Shown here: positions 27,183-35,937 of the stretch, piece after piece
How positions within the stretch are numbered: position 1 is the stretch's first letter
Layout of the letters: each line of letters opens with the position of its first letter
DNA from: Acidithrix ferrooxidans
GTDB lineage: Bacteria; Actinomycetota; Acidimicrobiia; Acidimicrobiales; Acidimicrobiaceae
DNA: 64,000 bases
Reading direction: 5' to 3'
Assembly: GCF_000949295.1 (NCBI RefSeq)
Contig: NZ_JXYS01000027.1
Location: 29,795 to 93,794, forward strand
Notes under the pieces: generated by a model
Databases searched by the model: none
Seen by the model: the letters and a program-made list of their open reading frames with translations, nothing else
Told to the model about the DNA's origin: nothing
Position numbers and translations under genes: made by a program

Positions 27183-27892
27183 TTGTTCATTTGTTTGTAT
27201 TCGAATCTATAGCCGAGTCCACGAACGGTACTGATGTAGGTTGGGGTTGATGGGTCTGGTTCGATCTTGCTTCTTAGTCTCTTGATGTGAACGTCAAGGG
27301 TTTTGGTATCGCTTGTGTGGTAAGGGCCCCATACCCTATCAATTATCATATCTCGTGTCATAACTCTATTGGGATTCGACATCAGTAACTCCAACAGCTC
27401 GAACTCTTTTAGCGGTAGCGCCACAGGGACTTGGGCAACACGTAGTTCGTGGCGGGCGGTGTCCAACACAATCTCGCCTATCTCAATCATGTCCTCGATC
27501 TCAATTGAGTCGATAGCGTTAGGTGAGCGCCTAAGAACAGCCCGGATTCGAGCCGTAAGCTCTCTCATTCGAAATGGCTTTGCAACGTAGTCGTCGGCGC
27601 CGACTTCTAGGCCAACTACCGTATCTAATTCCGAGCTTCGTGCGGTCACCATGATTATGGGTACCTGGCTAGTCGCTCGAATTGTCTTGCATACATCGAT
27701 CCCAGAGAGCTTGGGGAGCATTACGTCTAATAATATAACATCAGGATTTACTGAGGCGAAGAGGTCGAGCGCCTCTCTTCCATCACGGGCTACGGCTACA
27801 GTCATGCCCTCTTTCGAAAGGCCTAGGGTGATTGCGTCAATAAATGACTCCTCGTCTTCGGCGACGAGTACGGTTGTGAGGGTCTTGTTCAT
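27179..27892 (-). CDS. OmpR/PhoB-family response regulator (RegX3-like)
   Basis: A 237-residue DNA-binding response regulator. The receiver domain has acidic E12-D13, phospho-acceptor D56 in DVILLDVMLP, the VTAR switch threonine and AKPF lysine. The winged helix of the OmpR type (about 130-232) contains LLELLMSNPNRVMTRDMIIDRVW and DVHIKRLRSKIE ... VRGLGYRF. The upstream kinase resembles SenX3, so a phosphate-starvation role is a reasonable guess. Its start and stop overlap the kinase and the Fur-family gene by four bases each. Confidence 0.92.
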   Translation of the reverse strand: MNKTLTTVLVAEDEESFIDAITLGLSKEGMTVAVARDGREALDLFASVNPDVILLDVMLPKLSGIDVCKTIRATSQVPIIMVTARSSELDTVVGLEVGADDYVAKPFRMRELTARIRAVLRRSPNAIDSIEIEDMIEIGEIVLDTARHELRVAQVPVALPLKEFELLELLMSNPNRVMTRDMIIDRVWGPYHTSDTKTLDVHIKRLRSKIEPDPSTPTYISTVRGLGYRFEYKQMNK

Positions 27893-28947
27893 TGATTGGC
27901 TCCTGGTTCGATTGGGAGGTGAATTTTGAAGGTAGACCCAGCTCCTTCGCGGGAATCCACCTCGATAGTGCCATTATGATTGCTTATGGCGTGCCTAACT
28001 ATCGAAAGGCCCAAGCCTGTTCCACCGGTCTGTCGCGATCTGGCTTGATCGACGCGATAAAAGCGTTCGAAGATCCGTTCTATATCTTTTTGGGGAATTC
28101 CGATTCCATGGTCGACGACTGCTACGGTTACGGTTGAGTTATTTTGTGATATTTCTACCAATACGCTTGAGTTGGGTTCGGAGTATTTTACTGAATTGTC
28201 AATTAAATTTGTCAGCGCTGATCTTAGTTGTCCTCGATCGCCTAGAACGTAAGTATCTTCACTATTCAATCGTAGATCGATAGTTACGCGCTGGAGTTCT
28301 GCGGCGGGACTTATTTGATCGATTACCTCCATGGCAAGTTCGGGCATTGAAACCCTACTTATCGATGCTGCCCCCTCGGATTCAAATCTTGAGAGGTCGA
28401 GGAGATCGTCGATTATCTTGGCGACCCTAAAGGCTTCATTTTGAATTCGATTGGCCAGCCGCTGGCGAACGCTTGGTTCATCTTCGAACGCCAAGGTCTC
28501 CGCGAGAAGGCCGAGTGCTCCGATGGGTGTTCGAAGTTCGTGGCTAACATTTGCTACGAAGTCTCGGCGAATGGTGTCCAATTGATTTCGCACAGTTAAA
28601 TCATCGACGATGGTTATGACGCCTAGCGCCAATCTTTCACCGACCGAGGTTGTCCTAATTATAAAGTCTCTTTTTGGAGGTCCAAAGATTGAAAAACTCT
28701 GCTCTTTGAAGCGACCGTTCAATGCACTATCAACGGCTTCATTGATAGCGCGCATAAGCCCTGCCTCTTCGTGGCGCGCATTTTCTAACTCTTTGGCGAC
28801 TTGGTTGGCAAAGTAGGTACCTCCACTGCTATCGTGGATAAATACCGCCTGAGAGACGCTGTCGAGTGCACTTCTTAGGCTCTCGACCTCAAATCTCAGA
28901 TCATCTTCGTTGCCGCCGCTAACAATATTTTCTATCGAGTCGTCCAT
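27889..28947 (-). CDS. Sensor histidine kinase (SenX3/PhoR-like) without membrane segments
   Basis: A 352-residue kinase. Residues 20-120 form a PAS-like sensor. The H-box is RRDFVANVSHELRTPIGAL (phospho-acceptor His), with the N-box LTNLIDNSVKYS, G1 VVDHGIGIP and G2 GGTGLGLSIVRH. The RRDFVANVSHELRTPIGALGLL stretch closely resembles mycobacterial SenX3, but the two N-terminal transmembrane helices of SenX3/PhoR are missing, so this kinase should be cytosolic. First gene of the kinase-regulator-Fur operon, divergent from the pilin-like gene. Confidence 0.9.
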   Translation of the reverse strand: MDDSIENIVSGGNEDDLRFEVESLRSALDSVSQAVFIHDSSGGTYFANQVAKELENARHEEAGLMRAINEAVDSALNGRFKEQSFSIFGPPKRDFIIRTTSVGERLALGVITIVDDLTVRNQLDTIRRDFVANVSHELRTPIGALGLLAETLAFEDEPSVRQRLANRIQNEAFRVAKIIDDLLDLSRFESEGAASISRVSMPELAMEVIDQISPAAELQRVTIDLRLNSEDTYVLGDRGQLRSALTNLIDNSVKYSEPNSSVLVEISQNNSTVTVAVVDHGIGIPQKDIERIFERFYRVDQARSRQTGGTGLGLSIVRHAISNHNGTIEVDSREGAGSTFKIHLPIEPGANQ

Positions 28948-29069
28948 AGCTCATTCTCACTCAGTGGAACCCTACGTCAAAACTATAGGCAGTTGTGACT
29001 CTTTCGTCACACGATGGGCAATATGAATTTAAACAAAAGTGCTATTAGATAATGAAATAGCATGAAACA

Positions 29070-29078
29070 TGTTATAAT
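29070..29078 (+). promoter_or_regulatory. Extended -10 promoter for a probably leaderless pilin transcript
   Basis: TGTTATAAT fits the extended -10 form (TG-n-TATAAT). The box ends six bases before the ATG at 29085, so transcription would begin at or next to the A of the start codon. No ribosome site lies in between. No good -35 is seen, as expected for an extended -10. Confidence 0.6.
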
Positions 29079-29084
29079 TGAGTT

Positions 29085-29396
29085 ATGAGAGAACTCCTAC
29101 GGACTTCTATCGCACTGGTTGCCGACGTATCTATCACTCCTAGCATCTCCTCATTGCCTGGTTCGGCTGCGCTTCAATCGATCGCAAATGGAATTGCGGC
29201 GTGGGCTTTAGTTCTGTCTCTTGTGGGTCTTTTGGTCGGAGCAGCAATGTGGGCTTTAGGTGCACATGCTGGCAACTATCAACAAACCTACAGCGGAAAG
29301 AAGACTCTCGGCACATCCGCAGCCGCTGCGGTGGTAGTCGGGGCCGCTCCTGCATTGATAAATTTTTTCTTTCATCTTGGACAAGGCGTGCACTGA
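29085..29396 (+). CDS. VirB2/TrbC-like (DUF6112-type) pilin subunit
   Basis: A 103-residue protein with two hydrophobic segments (about 35-62 and 75-98) joined by a short polar loop GAHAGNYQQTYSGKK. This helix-loop-helix architecture is that of conjugation pilins. The opening is less hydrophobic and may be trimmed. Sequence and size resemble small membrane proteins at the head of actinobacterial conjugation loci. A TrbL-like protein, a SCO6880-like protein and VirB4- and VirD4-like ATPases follow on the same strand. Its own strong -10 and two hairpins after the stop suggest it is made in excess over downstream products. Confidence 0.72.
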   Translation: MRELLRTSIALVADVSITPSISSLPGSAALQSIANGIAAWALVLSLVGLLVGAAMWALGAHAGNYQQTYSGKKTLGTSAAAAVVVGAAPALINFFFHLGQGVH

Positions 29397-29470
29397 AAGA
29401 CTTTGTCTTTTTTTGAAAGACTCTGTCGGCTGTCTACTTTTCAAAGAGTCCTTGGATTTTTTGATAGTGA
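29396..29470 (+). terminator. Two hairpins with T-runs after the pilin gene
   Basis: AAAGAC (29396-29401) and GTCTTT (29405-29410) pair and are followed by TTTT. A second stem GACTCT/AGAGTC (about 29420-29452) is followed by TTTTTT. Short stems suggest partial termination, which would leave some read-through into the secretion genes. The rest of 29397-29624 is empty. Confidence 0.55.
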
Positions 29471-29624
29471 ATAGCACTTTGACACAGATTTAGACCAGCT
29501 CTTTTGTGAGAGTGTCTTTGGTTTTTGTACAAAAGAGAGCGCTTTTGCTTATTGCTCTGATTAGAGCCTCAATAAATGGCTAGTGATTTATCTAGCGTTG
29601 CATTCTCTGAAGTGGTGATTTTCG

Positions 29625-30590
29625 ATGCTCATAGCTTCTTTTGCTTCTTCGATTGTCAGTGGTGCTATTAGCTCCATAGGCCGTTCGATCACAGATCAAT
29701 TGATAAAGTCAAATGCCTTTCTTTCGGGGCATCTCTATCAATCCATTTCAAGCATGGGTGACCCAACCTTGAATTCCAGTTGGTTTCGGGTTCCCTACCA
29801 ACGTCTCTTTGGTGTCGGGTTACTGATAGCACTGCTGTCTCTCTTGTCAGGGGTGGCTATGGCGGTAATCTCGGGAACAACCTATGAATCTATCAAAAAG
29901 ATCGTAATTGCACTTCCTGTGGTTGGAGTTGGAAGTGGAGGTTTCCTTTCGTTTGTGACTCTGGGAATGAGGGCGGCTGACTCCATCTCGGGTTGGATCT
30001 TTTCTACCTTTTCAATGGCCTTACCCAGCAGTGGCCTACCAAAAGGGGTCTTGAGTAAAGGTACGTCCGGGCCACCTGCGCTCCTAGAGCTCTTTCTTCA
30101 GTTCTTCTATTTTGTCTTTGCTGGTCTCACCTACTTAGAGCTATCTCTTAGAGCGGCTCTCATCTATTTGGTGGTCGCTTTGATGCCGATAGCACTGGCG
30201 CTCTCAATAAATCCAAAGTTGCGAAGTTTTGTCTTTCGCCTTCTCCTTCTTTTAGGTGGAGTGGTTGGATCCAAGATAGTAATTGCGATGGGTCTTGGAT
30301 TAAATGTGGCGATGGGGAACTCTTCTTCCAGGGGATCTTTTTCTTTGGCCATCTCTGGTACTGCAATTTTAGTTCTATCTGTTGTTTCTCCTTTTCTTCT
30401 GGTTCGACTCCTCCTTGGATTGGAGAATCCAGTTACTCCAGGGATCGAGGCGGCTCCGATGAGGGCTCTTCATCTGGCCTCAAAGATCTATAAGAGTGGA
30501 TCTGAACACCTCAAAGGGCGATCTCGCTCTTCGGTGGATCTAGAAGGATATTCATCGAGGGTAGCTCTGCATCCAGGAACTAAAAATTAG
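29625..30590 (+). CDS. TrbL/VirB6-like multi-pass membrane protein
   Basis: A 321-residue integral membrane protein with about six or seven helices between residues 60 and 270, including RLFGVGLLIALLSLLSGVAM, VGVGSGGFLSFVTLGM, LEGL-region FFYFVFAGLTYLEL and AALIYLVVALMPIALALS. The last segment (about 275-321) is polar and basic, probably cytoplasmic. This is the layout of TrbL/VirB6 channel proteins in actinobacterial conjugation loci, and the neighbours fit. It probably forms the inner-membrane pore for the substrate. No ribosome site is clear before ATG 29625. Confidence 0.68.
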   Translation: MLIASFASSIVSGAISSIGRSITDQLIKSNAFLSGHLYQSISSMGDPTLNSSWFRVPYQRLFGVGLLIALLSLLSGVAMAVISGTTYESIKKIVIALPVVGVGSGGFLSFVTLGMRAADSISGWIFSTFSMALPSSGLPKGVLSKGTSGPPALLELFLQFFYFVFAGLTYLELSLRAALIYLVVALMPIALALSINPKLRSFVFRLLLLLGGVVGSKIVIAMGLGLNVAMGNSSSRGSFSLAISGTAILVLSVVSPFLLVRLLLGLENPVTPGIEAAPMRALHLASKIYKSGSEHLKGRSRSSVDLEGYSSRVALHPGTKN

Positions 30591-30622
30591 AAAGCGAATC
30601 TCGACGCCGATGGGAGGGGATA

Positions 30623-33508
30623 ATGAGCACCAATGGTGATCGCAATGATCAATTAGGACGTTACTTTGTCTCGAGTCTGAGACCTTATCGAATGGTAGTA
30701 GATCGCTATTCGATTGGAATCTTAGTTCTTTGCGGACCACTTCTAGGCGGCTTTGTCTTTTTATCGCTTGGTTCTCTAGCTTCGATAGAAAGAGCAGGAC
30801 TTATTACGCTCTTGTTTTCGTCCTTGATTGGCTTTCGAAGTCGAGGTCTTCCTCTTTTAGGGGTTGGAATTCGATACGTCAAATACTGTCTTTCACTCAA
30901 GAGACTTAGGGGCTACTTTTTCACTATTTTTGTCCTGATAAAAGGCGAGCGATTGGCAGGTGACAGAGCAGGAGGTGACAGGTTTAACAGGGGCCCTCGA
31001 AGTCAAAGATCTCAGACGGGGAAGTTCGCTTTAATTGGAGGTAGCCTAGGGTTTGGCGGTCGTCTTCAATCCAAAAGCCCCCTCACAGCTATGCATCACG
31101 GTGAAGATCGAAGCTATATCGGGCGTCATCGAGGTGGATTGTTCGACCTTTCGCACTTTAGACGGCTTAGATCTAATGGGTCCGAGAGATCACCTTGGCG
31201 ACTTTTGCCGATGGATGGTACGGTCCCAGCGGAGTCATTGACGAATTGGCTGCGTCGTGATGGGGACTTGGAACCAAGAGGTGATCTTGACCATCGAAGG
31301 TCGCGCCGCTTTTTCCATAGTTCAAAAGACCAAATTGAGGCGCTGGCCCATGGGCAACCACCAAGGGAGACTTTGGATGGCGGCGCTGACGCTTTGGTTG
31401 AAGAGGAGGTAGCAGAAGAGGTAGCAGAAGAAAACGGTGGCTACGATCAGCCAAAGCGAACTTCTGCTAATCACATGAGCGATGCCGATGGAGTCTTTAG
31501 CTTTGGGTTGGATGGCAAAGGAAGGTTCATCTTTGGTGATCACAAGAGTGGTGTTGGATACTTATATTCCAAAGAGAGATCTCGAATCGCAGTCATCGCC
31601 CATGTAAATGCGAATGTAACCCCATATCTTTTGGGCTCTTTGGAGCTAGGCGAGCGTGCCGAGCGTTTTTGTGATGCGCTGGATAACTTGTCCACCCTAA
31701 AGTTGGCCGAGATGGAGATCGCAATGGTAACTTTTGCCAATTGTACTGAAAGATTTGGAGGATATAGCTCCAACGATTCTAAGAAGAATTCGATAGGCAA
31801 TGCCAGCCATCACAGGGGATCTAGCGATGACAACCCAGGCGCTTTTAGTGGCGATTTTATAGCACCTCTCAGGCAATATTCCCCTGAGGAAGCTGAGGCT
31901 GTAGCTGCAGTTGACCCAGATCTATCCCAAGGGGCAACTCCCTTCGACCTAATTGATCAATTGAATGAGCTGGATCGAACGATCATATCAAGCTATGGCG
32001 GCCCAAGTAGTTTTATTGCCCTCTCGGCTAGGTTGCCTCCTTTCTTTGAACGCAATTTTGAGAGGGGTTCCTCTCGAGATATAACCGATATTGGCTCAAA
32101 TTGGCCACGTAACTTTGGACTGAATGTTTTTAGCTCCCCTAAACCTGGTGGGCCTGATAATAAGAGTCCTTTGGATTCCGCTGGCATTTCATCTACTAGT
32201 GGGTTTGATTCAAGAACTTCCAGTACCCAAGGTAGACGACTACCAAGAAGTCAAGGAGCTCCAGCAAGAAAGGATCTCTCAAAAGCCGCTAAGGACCAAC
32301 GAAGAGCCGACCTCTTTTTGAGAGACCGAGGCCGTAGCGGAAATTCCAGGAGAAACTACAGCACCAAGAAAAGCTACAGCAGATGGCGCAAGTCTCCCCG
32401 TGATAACTCTGATCTAAAGCGAGAGGCTGACCTGAGATTATCTTCGTTTTTGACCGATGTCGCCGAGGACGCCTTGGTTCCAAGTTCCTCTTTGCTCGAT
32501 GGTCACACAGATTGTGATAGCTCTACTGGCATCGATTTAGACGAGCTCGACGAAATGGAGCTGGACGAAATGGAGCTGGATGAAATGGAGCTGGATCCTC
32601 TGGGTCTGGCTTGTGAAGCACCGCCCCAAGCATCCCCTATGGTCGGTGTCAAATGGTGCTCTTTCGACGAGAAGAGACCTACCAGGTCGAATTATCCCAT
32701 AGGGCCACCCAATACAAAGGCCAAAGATAAGGTCTTTGATCCTCCGGCGACCTCTGGTAGCTCAAGGGATAAAAATGCAAACTATGAGAATTTGTTCAAA
32801 GGCGATGCTTCGTCGTCCAAGGATTCACCAGGGGATTCACCCAAAGTCGCTTCGGTGGCAGAAGGAGATGATCTTGGATCTCGGGTAGTCTCGAGTCTCC
32901 TTGCTAAGACCATGGTGGACGCTCTCGAGAAGTTGTGTTTTAGTTCAGACCTTCCTCAATCCTATTTGGTTGGGGCCAGGGAGTTGATTGAGATAGAGCG
33001 GTATCTAGGCGATGGTGACTCCCAATGTGGAGGTGAATCAGAGAGATTTGGGGCGATATCAAATTCCAAGGGAGGATCTCGGATATGGAGGTTACGGTTG
33101 ATGGCCACATCGAGGCTATTTCCTGGTGACTTTCTTAGGCTATTTAGGTTCCCAAGCTCACTTGATGCTTTGGTGATTTTTATGCGTCCGGTTAGCAAAA
33201 GGAAGATGGCTAATTCGATTCGAAGCCAAAGAGCCAAGGGGACCGCAGGTCTAATGGCTTCAAGAGACCGAGGCTTTATTGCGAATCGAACCAAGGATAT
33301 GCGTGCGGTTGGCCTTGATGACCTTGACATTGACCTATTGAACGGGCATGTTGGTTATGAATATTCGTGCCTTTTTATCGAGAGCCAGAACCCAAAAGGC
33401 CGACGGCCAATAGGTGAGACCTTTGAGGCTATGTCTATGAGCGTCGCCCTCGAAGTTGGTAAGCAGGCCGAGCTTATCAATCGAATTCGTTCCTTCTCGT
33501 TCTTTTAA
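30623..33508 (+). CDS. SCO6880-like conjugation protein with very large low-complexity insertions
   Basis: A 961-residue protein, about twice the length usual for the SCO6880 group. Two membrane helices lie near residues 35-78 (GILVLCGPLLGGFVFLSLG). Residues about 90-300 are Arg/Gly-rich, with an acidic EEEVAEEVAEE patch. About 310-375 (GVGYLYSKERSRIAVIAHV) and 800-961 (SLDALVIFMRPVSKRKMAN, GLMASRDRGFIANR) resemble the conserved SCO6880 core, which in turn resembles the VirB4 N-terminal part. A central insert (about 400-790) is polar and carries three DEMEL repeats (640-658). The start ATG has GGGAGGGG upstream. It probably pairs with the separate VirB4-type ATPase that follows. Confidence 0.72.
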   Translation: MSTNGDRNDQLGRYFVSSLRPYRMVVDRYSIGILVLCGPLLGGFVFLSLGSLASIERAGLITLLFSSLIGFRSRGLPLLGVGIRYVKYCLSLKRLRGYFFTIFVLIKGERLAGDRAGGDRFNRGPRSQRSQTGKFALIGGSLGFGGRLQSKSPLTAMHHGEDRSYIGRHRGGLFDLSHFRRLRSNGSERSPWRLLPMDGTVPAESLTNWLRRDGDLEPRGDLDHRRSRRFFHSSKDQIEALAHGQPPRETLDGGADALVEEEVAEEVAEENGGYDQPKRTSANHMSDADGVFSFGLDGKGRFIFGDHKSGVGYLYSKERSRIAVIAHVNANVTPYLLGSLELGERAERFCDALDNLSTLKLAEMEIAMVTFANCTERFGGYSSNDSKKNSIGNASHHRGSSDDNPGAFSGDFIAPLRQYSPEEAEAVAAVDPDLSQGATPFDLIDQLNELDRTIISSYGGPSSFIALSARLPPFFERNFERGSSRDITDIGSNWPRNFGLNVFSSPKPGGPDNKSPLDSAGISSTSGFDSRTSSTQGRRLPRSQGAPARKDLSKAAKDQRRADLFLRDRGRSGNSRRNYSTKKSYSRWRKSPRDNSDLKREADLRLSSFLTDVAEDALVPSSSLLDGHTDCDSSTGIDLDELDEMELDEMELDEMELDPLGLACEAPPQASPMVGVKWCSFDEKRPTRSNYPIGPPNTKAKDKVFDPPATSGSSRDKNANYENLFKGDASSSKDSPGDSPKVASVAEGDDLGSRVVSSLLAKTMVDALEKLCFSSDLPQSYLVGARELIEIERYLGDGDSQCGGESERFGAISNSKGGSRIWRLRLMATSRLFPGDFLRLFRFPSSLDALVIFMRPVSKRKMANSIRSQRAKGTAGLMASRDRGFIANRTKDMRAVGLDDLDIDLLNGHVGYEYSCLFIESQNPKGRRPIGETFEAMSMSVALEVGKQAELINRIRSFSFF

Positions 33509-33703
33509 AAGAACCTTTCAGAATGATAATTGCCTAAATCAAGCCGAAGGAGCCCCTGAGCTTAGATAAAAGTACCCACTTTGTGATTTAGCGCTATTTG
33601 GCTTGGCTGCCTAACGAGTCGAATTGGGCTCATGACGGCAAGAATTAGGTATTTTCATTTGGTGATTTTGAATCTAAGTTGTAAATCTAGTCAAGGATCT
33701 CCC

Positions 33704-35017
33704 ATGAAATTAAATGCGATAGCAGATATTGAATCAACCACGGCGCTCTCGCTCTGGTTGCCAGGATTTTGTGAGACCGGCTCTCAAAATGTAGCTCCGA
33801 TCCTTGGTGCCTCAAGGTTCGGCGGTAGATTTGGTTTTAATCCATTTGAGCTCTATCGCGACGGCGTGATCTCTAACCCTAACGCCTTTGTCTTTGGCCA
33901 AGTCGGAAAAGGTAAATCCGCCCTATTGAAGAGCTATCTCGCTCGAATGTTTCTTTTGGGTTATCCATCTGTAGTCTTTGATCCAAAGGGAGAATATGGC
34001 GCTTTGGCACGCTTTTTTGGCTTTGATCCGATTGACTATCTGGCATCCAAGAGAGGGGTTAACCCTTTCGTGGAGGTGGAAGGGGCACCTAATGGTCTTT
34101 TAGCACGGGAGCTAAATAGCGAAATGGCGACATATGTCATCTCTGTGGCTTTAGGAAGGAGACCTACCGAGATTGAGCATCTTGCCATATCGGAGGCGCT
34201 GAATGAGATTACAAGGGGAGTTGACTTCTTCAAGTTGCGATCATGCCTGGAGAAGATCGACCGTAGTGGAGGTCCGACCACATGGAGAGGCTCGTATTCA
34301 ATCGGGAGTCTCGCTAGTCTGCTAGCGGTATTGGATTCGCTGATTGAGTCGGGTCTAGTCGCTCAAAGTGAGTCGTCTTTTGATCTGGGCAAAGTTTTAG
34401 GCAAGAGCATTTTAGTATTTGACTTATCAGGCCTCTTTGGATCCGGCCGATATCCACTCGTAGTAGCGCTATTGCTGGGGGCGCTTAGAGCTCACAAGAT
34501 GACCCGGGATCTTCCTCCTCTCATAATTGCCATAGATGAGATTTGGGCGCTGATGAGTGACTCAAATATTGCGAGTTGGCTAGGTAGCTATTGGAAACTA
34601 TCAAGAGGAATTGGAATTGCAAATATAGGAGTTAGCCACAGGCTGAGTGACTTCTCAGGCGGAGATGATGTCGGTGCCCATTTAAAATCACAGTCGCTCA
34701 ATAGCTCTACAAACTATTCCAATGGACCTAATAGAACTGTGATAAGCGAGATAAACCGTGGTCTTGGAATGATCAACGATACAGAGACGATAGTTTCGTT
34801 CGCGCTTGAAGTGGACGAGGCCCATCACCTTTGCAGCGCCTTTGGATTTTCCCTAGAAGTGGCACCGCTACTGCGTCAACTACGAAAGGGAAGTGCGCTG
34901 TGGAAGATTGGAGAGCGAAATCTGTTGGTGGATCATTATTTAACTTCAATCGAGACGGCTCTCTTCAATACGGACGCACCCTTGCTTGGCAGGGGCGCAC
35001 GAGCTAGACCTAATTGA
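33704..35017 (+). CDS. VirB4/TraC-like ATPase
   Basis: The motor ATPase of a type IV secretion machine. ATG 33704 is chosen because AAGGA lies six bases upstream; an earlier ATG (33632) lacks one. From 33704 the 437 residues have Walker A GQVGKGKS near residue 65. These are followed by VVFDPKGEYGALARFFG, Walker B PPLIIAIDEIW near 271, and GIGIANIGVSHRLSDF. This arrangement matches actinobacterial VirB4-type ATP-binding proteins whose N-terminal half is a separate SCO6880-like polypeptide, here the gene just upstream. Membrane-associated on the cytoplasmic face. Confidence 0.82.
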   Translation: MKLNAIADIESTTALSLWLPGFCETGSQNVAPILGASRFGGRFGFNPFELYRDGVISNPNAFVFGQVGKGKSALLKSYLARMFLLGYPSVVFDPKGEYGALARFFGFDPIDYLASKRGVNPFVEVEGAPNGLLARELNSEMATYVISVALGRRPTEIEHLAISEALNEITRGVDFFKLRSCLEKIDRSGGPTTWRGSYSIGSLASLLAVLDSLIESGLVAQSESSFDLGKVLGKSILVFDLSGLFGSGRYPLVVALLLGALRAHKMTRDLPPLIIAIDEIWALMSDSNIASWLGSYWKLSRGIGIANIGVSHRLSDFSGGDDVGAHLKSQSLNSSTNYSNGPNRTVISEINRGLGMINDTETIVSFALEVDEAHHLCSAFGFSLEVAPLLRQLRKGSALWKIGERNLLVDHYLTSIETALFNTDAPLLGRGARARPN

Positions 35018-35937
35018 GTCAACCGCAATAGATTGAATGAAGTTATAAACTCACTCTAAATCTTGAATTGTCAGTGACTGCCAAATCAATGGCGGCCAAG
35101 GTATGGGCTGCTGTTTCCGTGGCGGTTTTATGGGAAGCTTGTAGTGGAGATTTCCGCCTATTTTGTCTTGCGCAAGTTTTTTTTCTATCGAATTGCTAGA
35201 AGCCTAAATGAAAGCCGAGCCAAAAAATCCAGGTCTTTGACTCTAATAGCCATGGCGCTTAATAAAGTGCCAGATGTAACTGTGAGATAGTGATTGGCCC
35301 AGACTGATTGCCCAGACTGATTGCCCAGACAGATTGCCCAGACAGATTGCCCAGTCTGATTGGCCCAGTCTGATTGGGCCAGACTGATTGGCCCAGACTG
35401 ATTGGGCCAGTTGGGCCGTTCTTGCCATATTGGATTGGTTCATGGCGACCAGACTTATACCTCAACTAATCCAATCTGATCAGGTATCGGTTTTAGATCG
35501 ATGTAAGGTCTGATTCTATGGAATGGCTTTAGTGGGCTATTATCTCGGGGCTCCAACTCGGGCTATTGCTCACTACCTTTGGCCTTGAGGCCCTTTTCTA
35601 TTTGGAAATCAAAGATAGCAGTACCAGGCTTTTTGGCAATTGTTACTTTAGTTGTTACTTGGATGATTGTCGGTTTTGACCTTTCTGTATCTGTGACATC
35701 GTCCTTTGTCTTGACTGCTTTATTGGCACTCTGATCTCGGTCATTATTACTTTTAGGGTTAGATGGATCCTGCATCGTTGATCTATCCGTTGCAATCTCT
35801 ATCTTAGGTCCACTATTTGGGTGGTCTTTTTGGGCGCAAAAAGTTATTTGTTTGGCGTTTTGATGGCGCTTTGGTGGGTCTTATTTTTCCTTTTGATTTT
35901 TCCTTTTGGTTTGTTTGGTTGACATTAGGAGCGTTTC
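35018..35937. other. Intergenic stretch (920 bp) inside the secretion locus
   Basis: This gap separates the VirB4-like and VirD4-like genes and holds the 13/14-bp array at 35292-35411. A 70-codon minus-strand frame at 35563-35775 (polar, Lys/Asp-rich, no ribosome site) might be a gene, but support is poor. The last 100 bases are T-rich and may carry the promoter of the VirD4-like gene. Confidence 0.5.
35292..35411. repeat. Tandem array, eight 13/14-bp units plus a partial
   Basis: Units alternate between GATTGCCCAGACT/A (13) and GATTGGCCCAGACT or GATTGGGCCAGACT (14). Because TGGCCCA and TGGGCCA are reverse complements, and AGACT and AGTCT likewise, neighbouring units can pair as hairpins. 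This is the only array of mixed unit length. Confidence 0.92.

Noticed and set aside
35563..35775. 70-codon minus-strand frame between the VirB4- and VirD4-like genes
   Set aside because: Polar, low-complexity, no ribosome site and opposite to the locus; not enough to call a gene.
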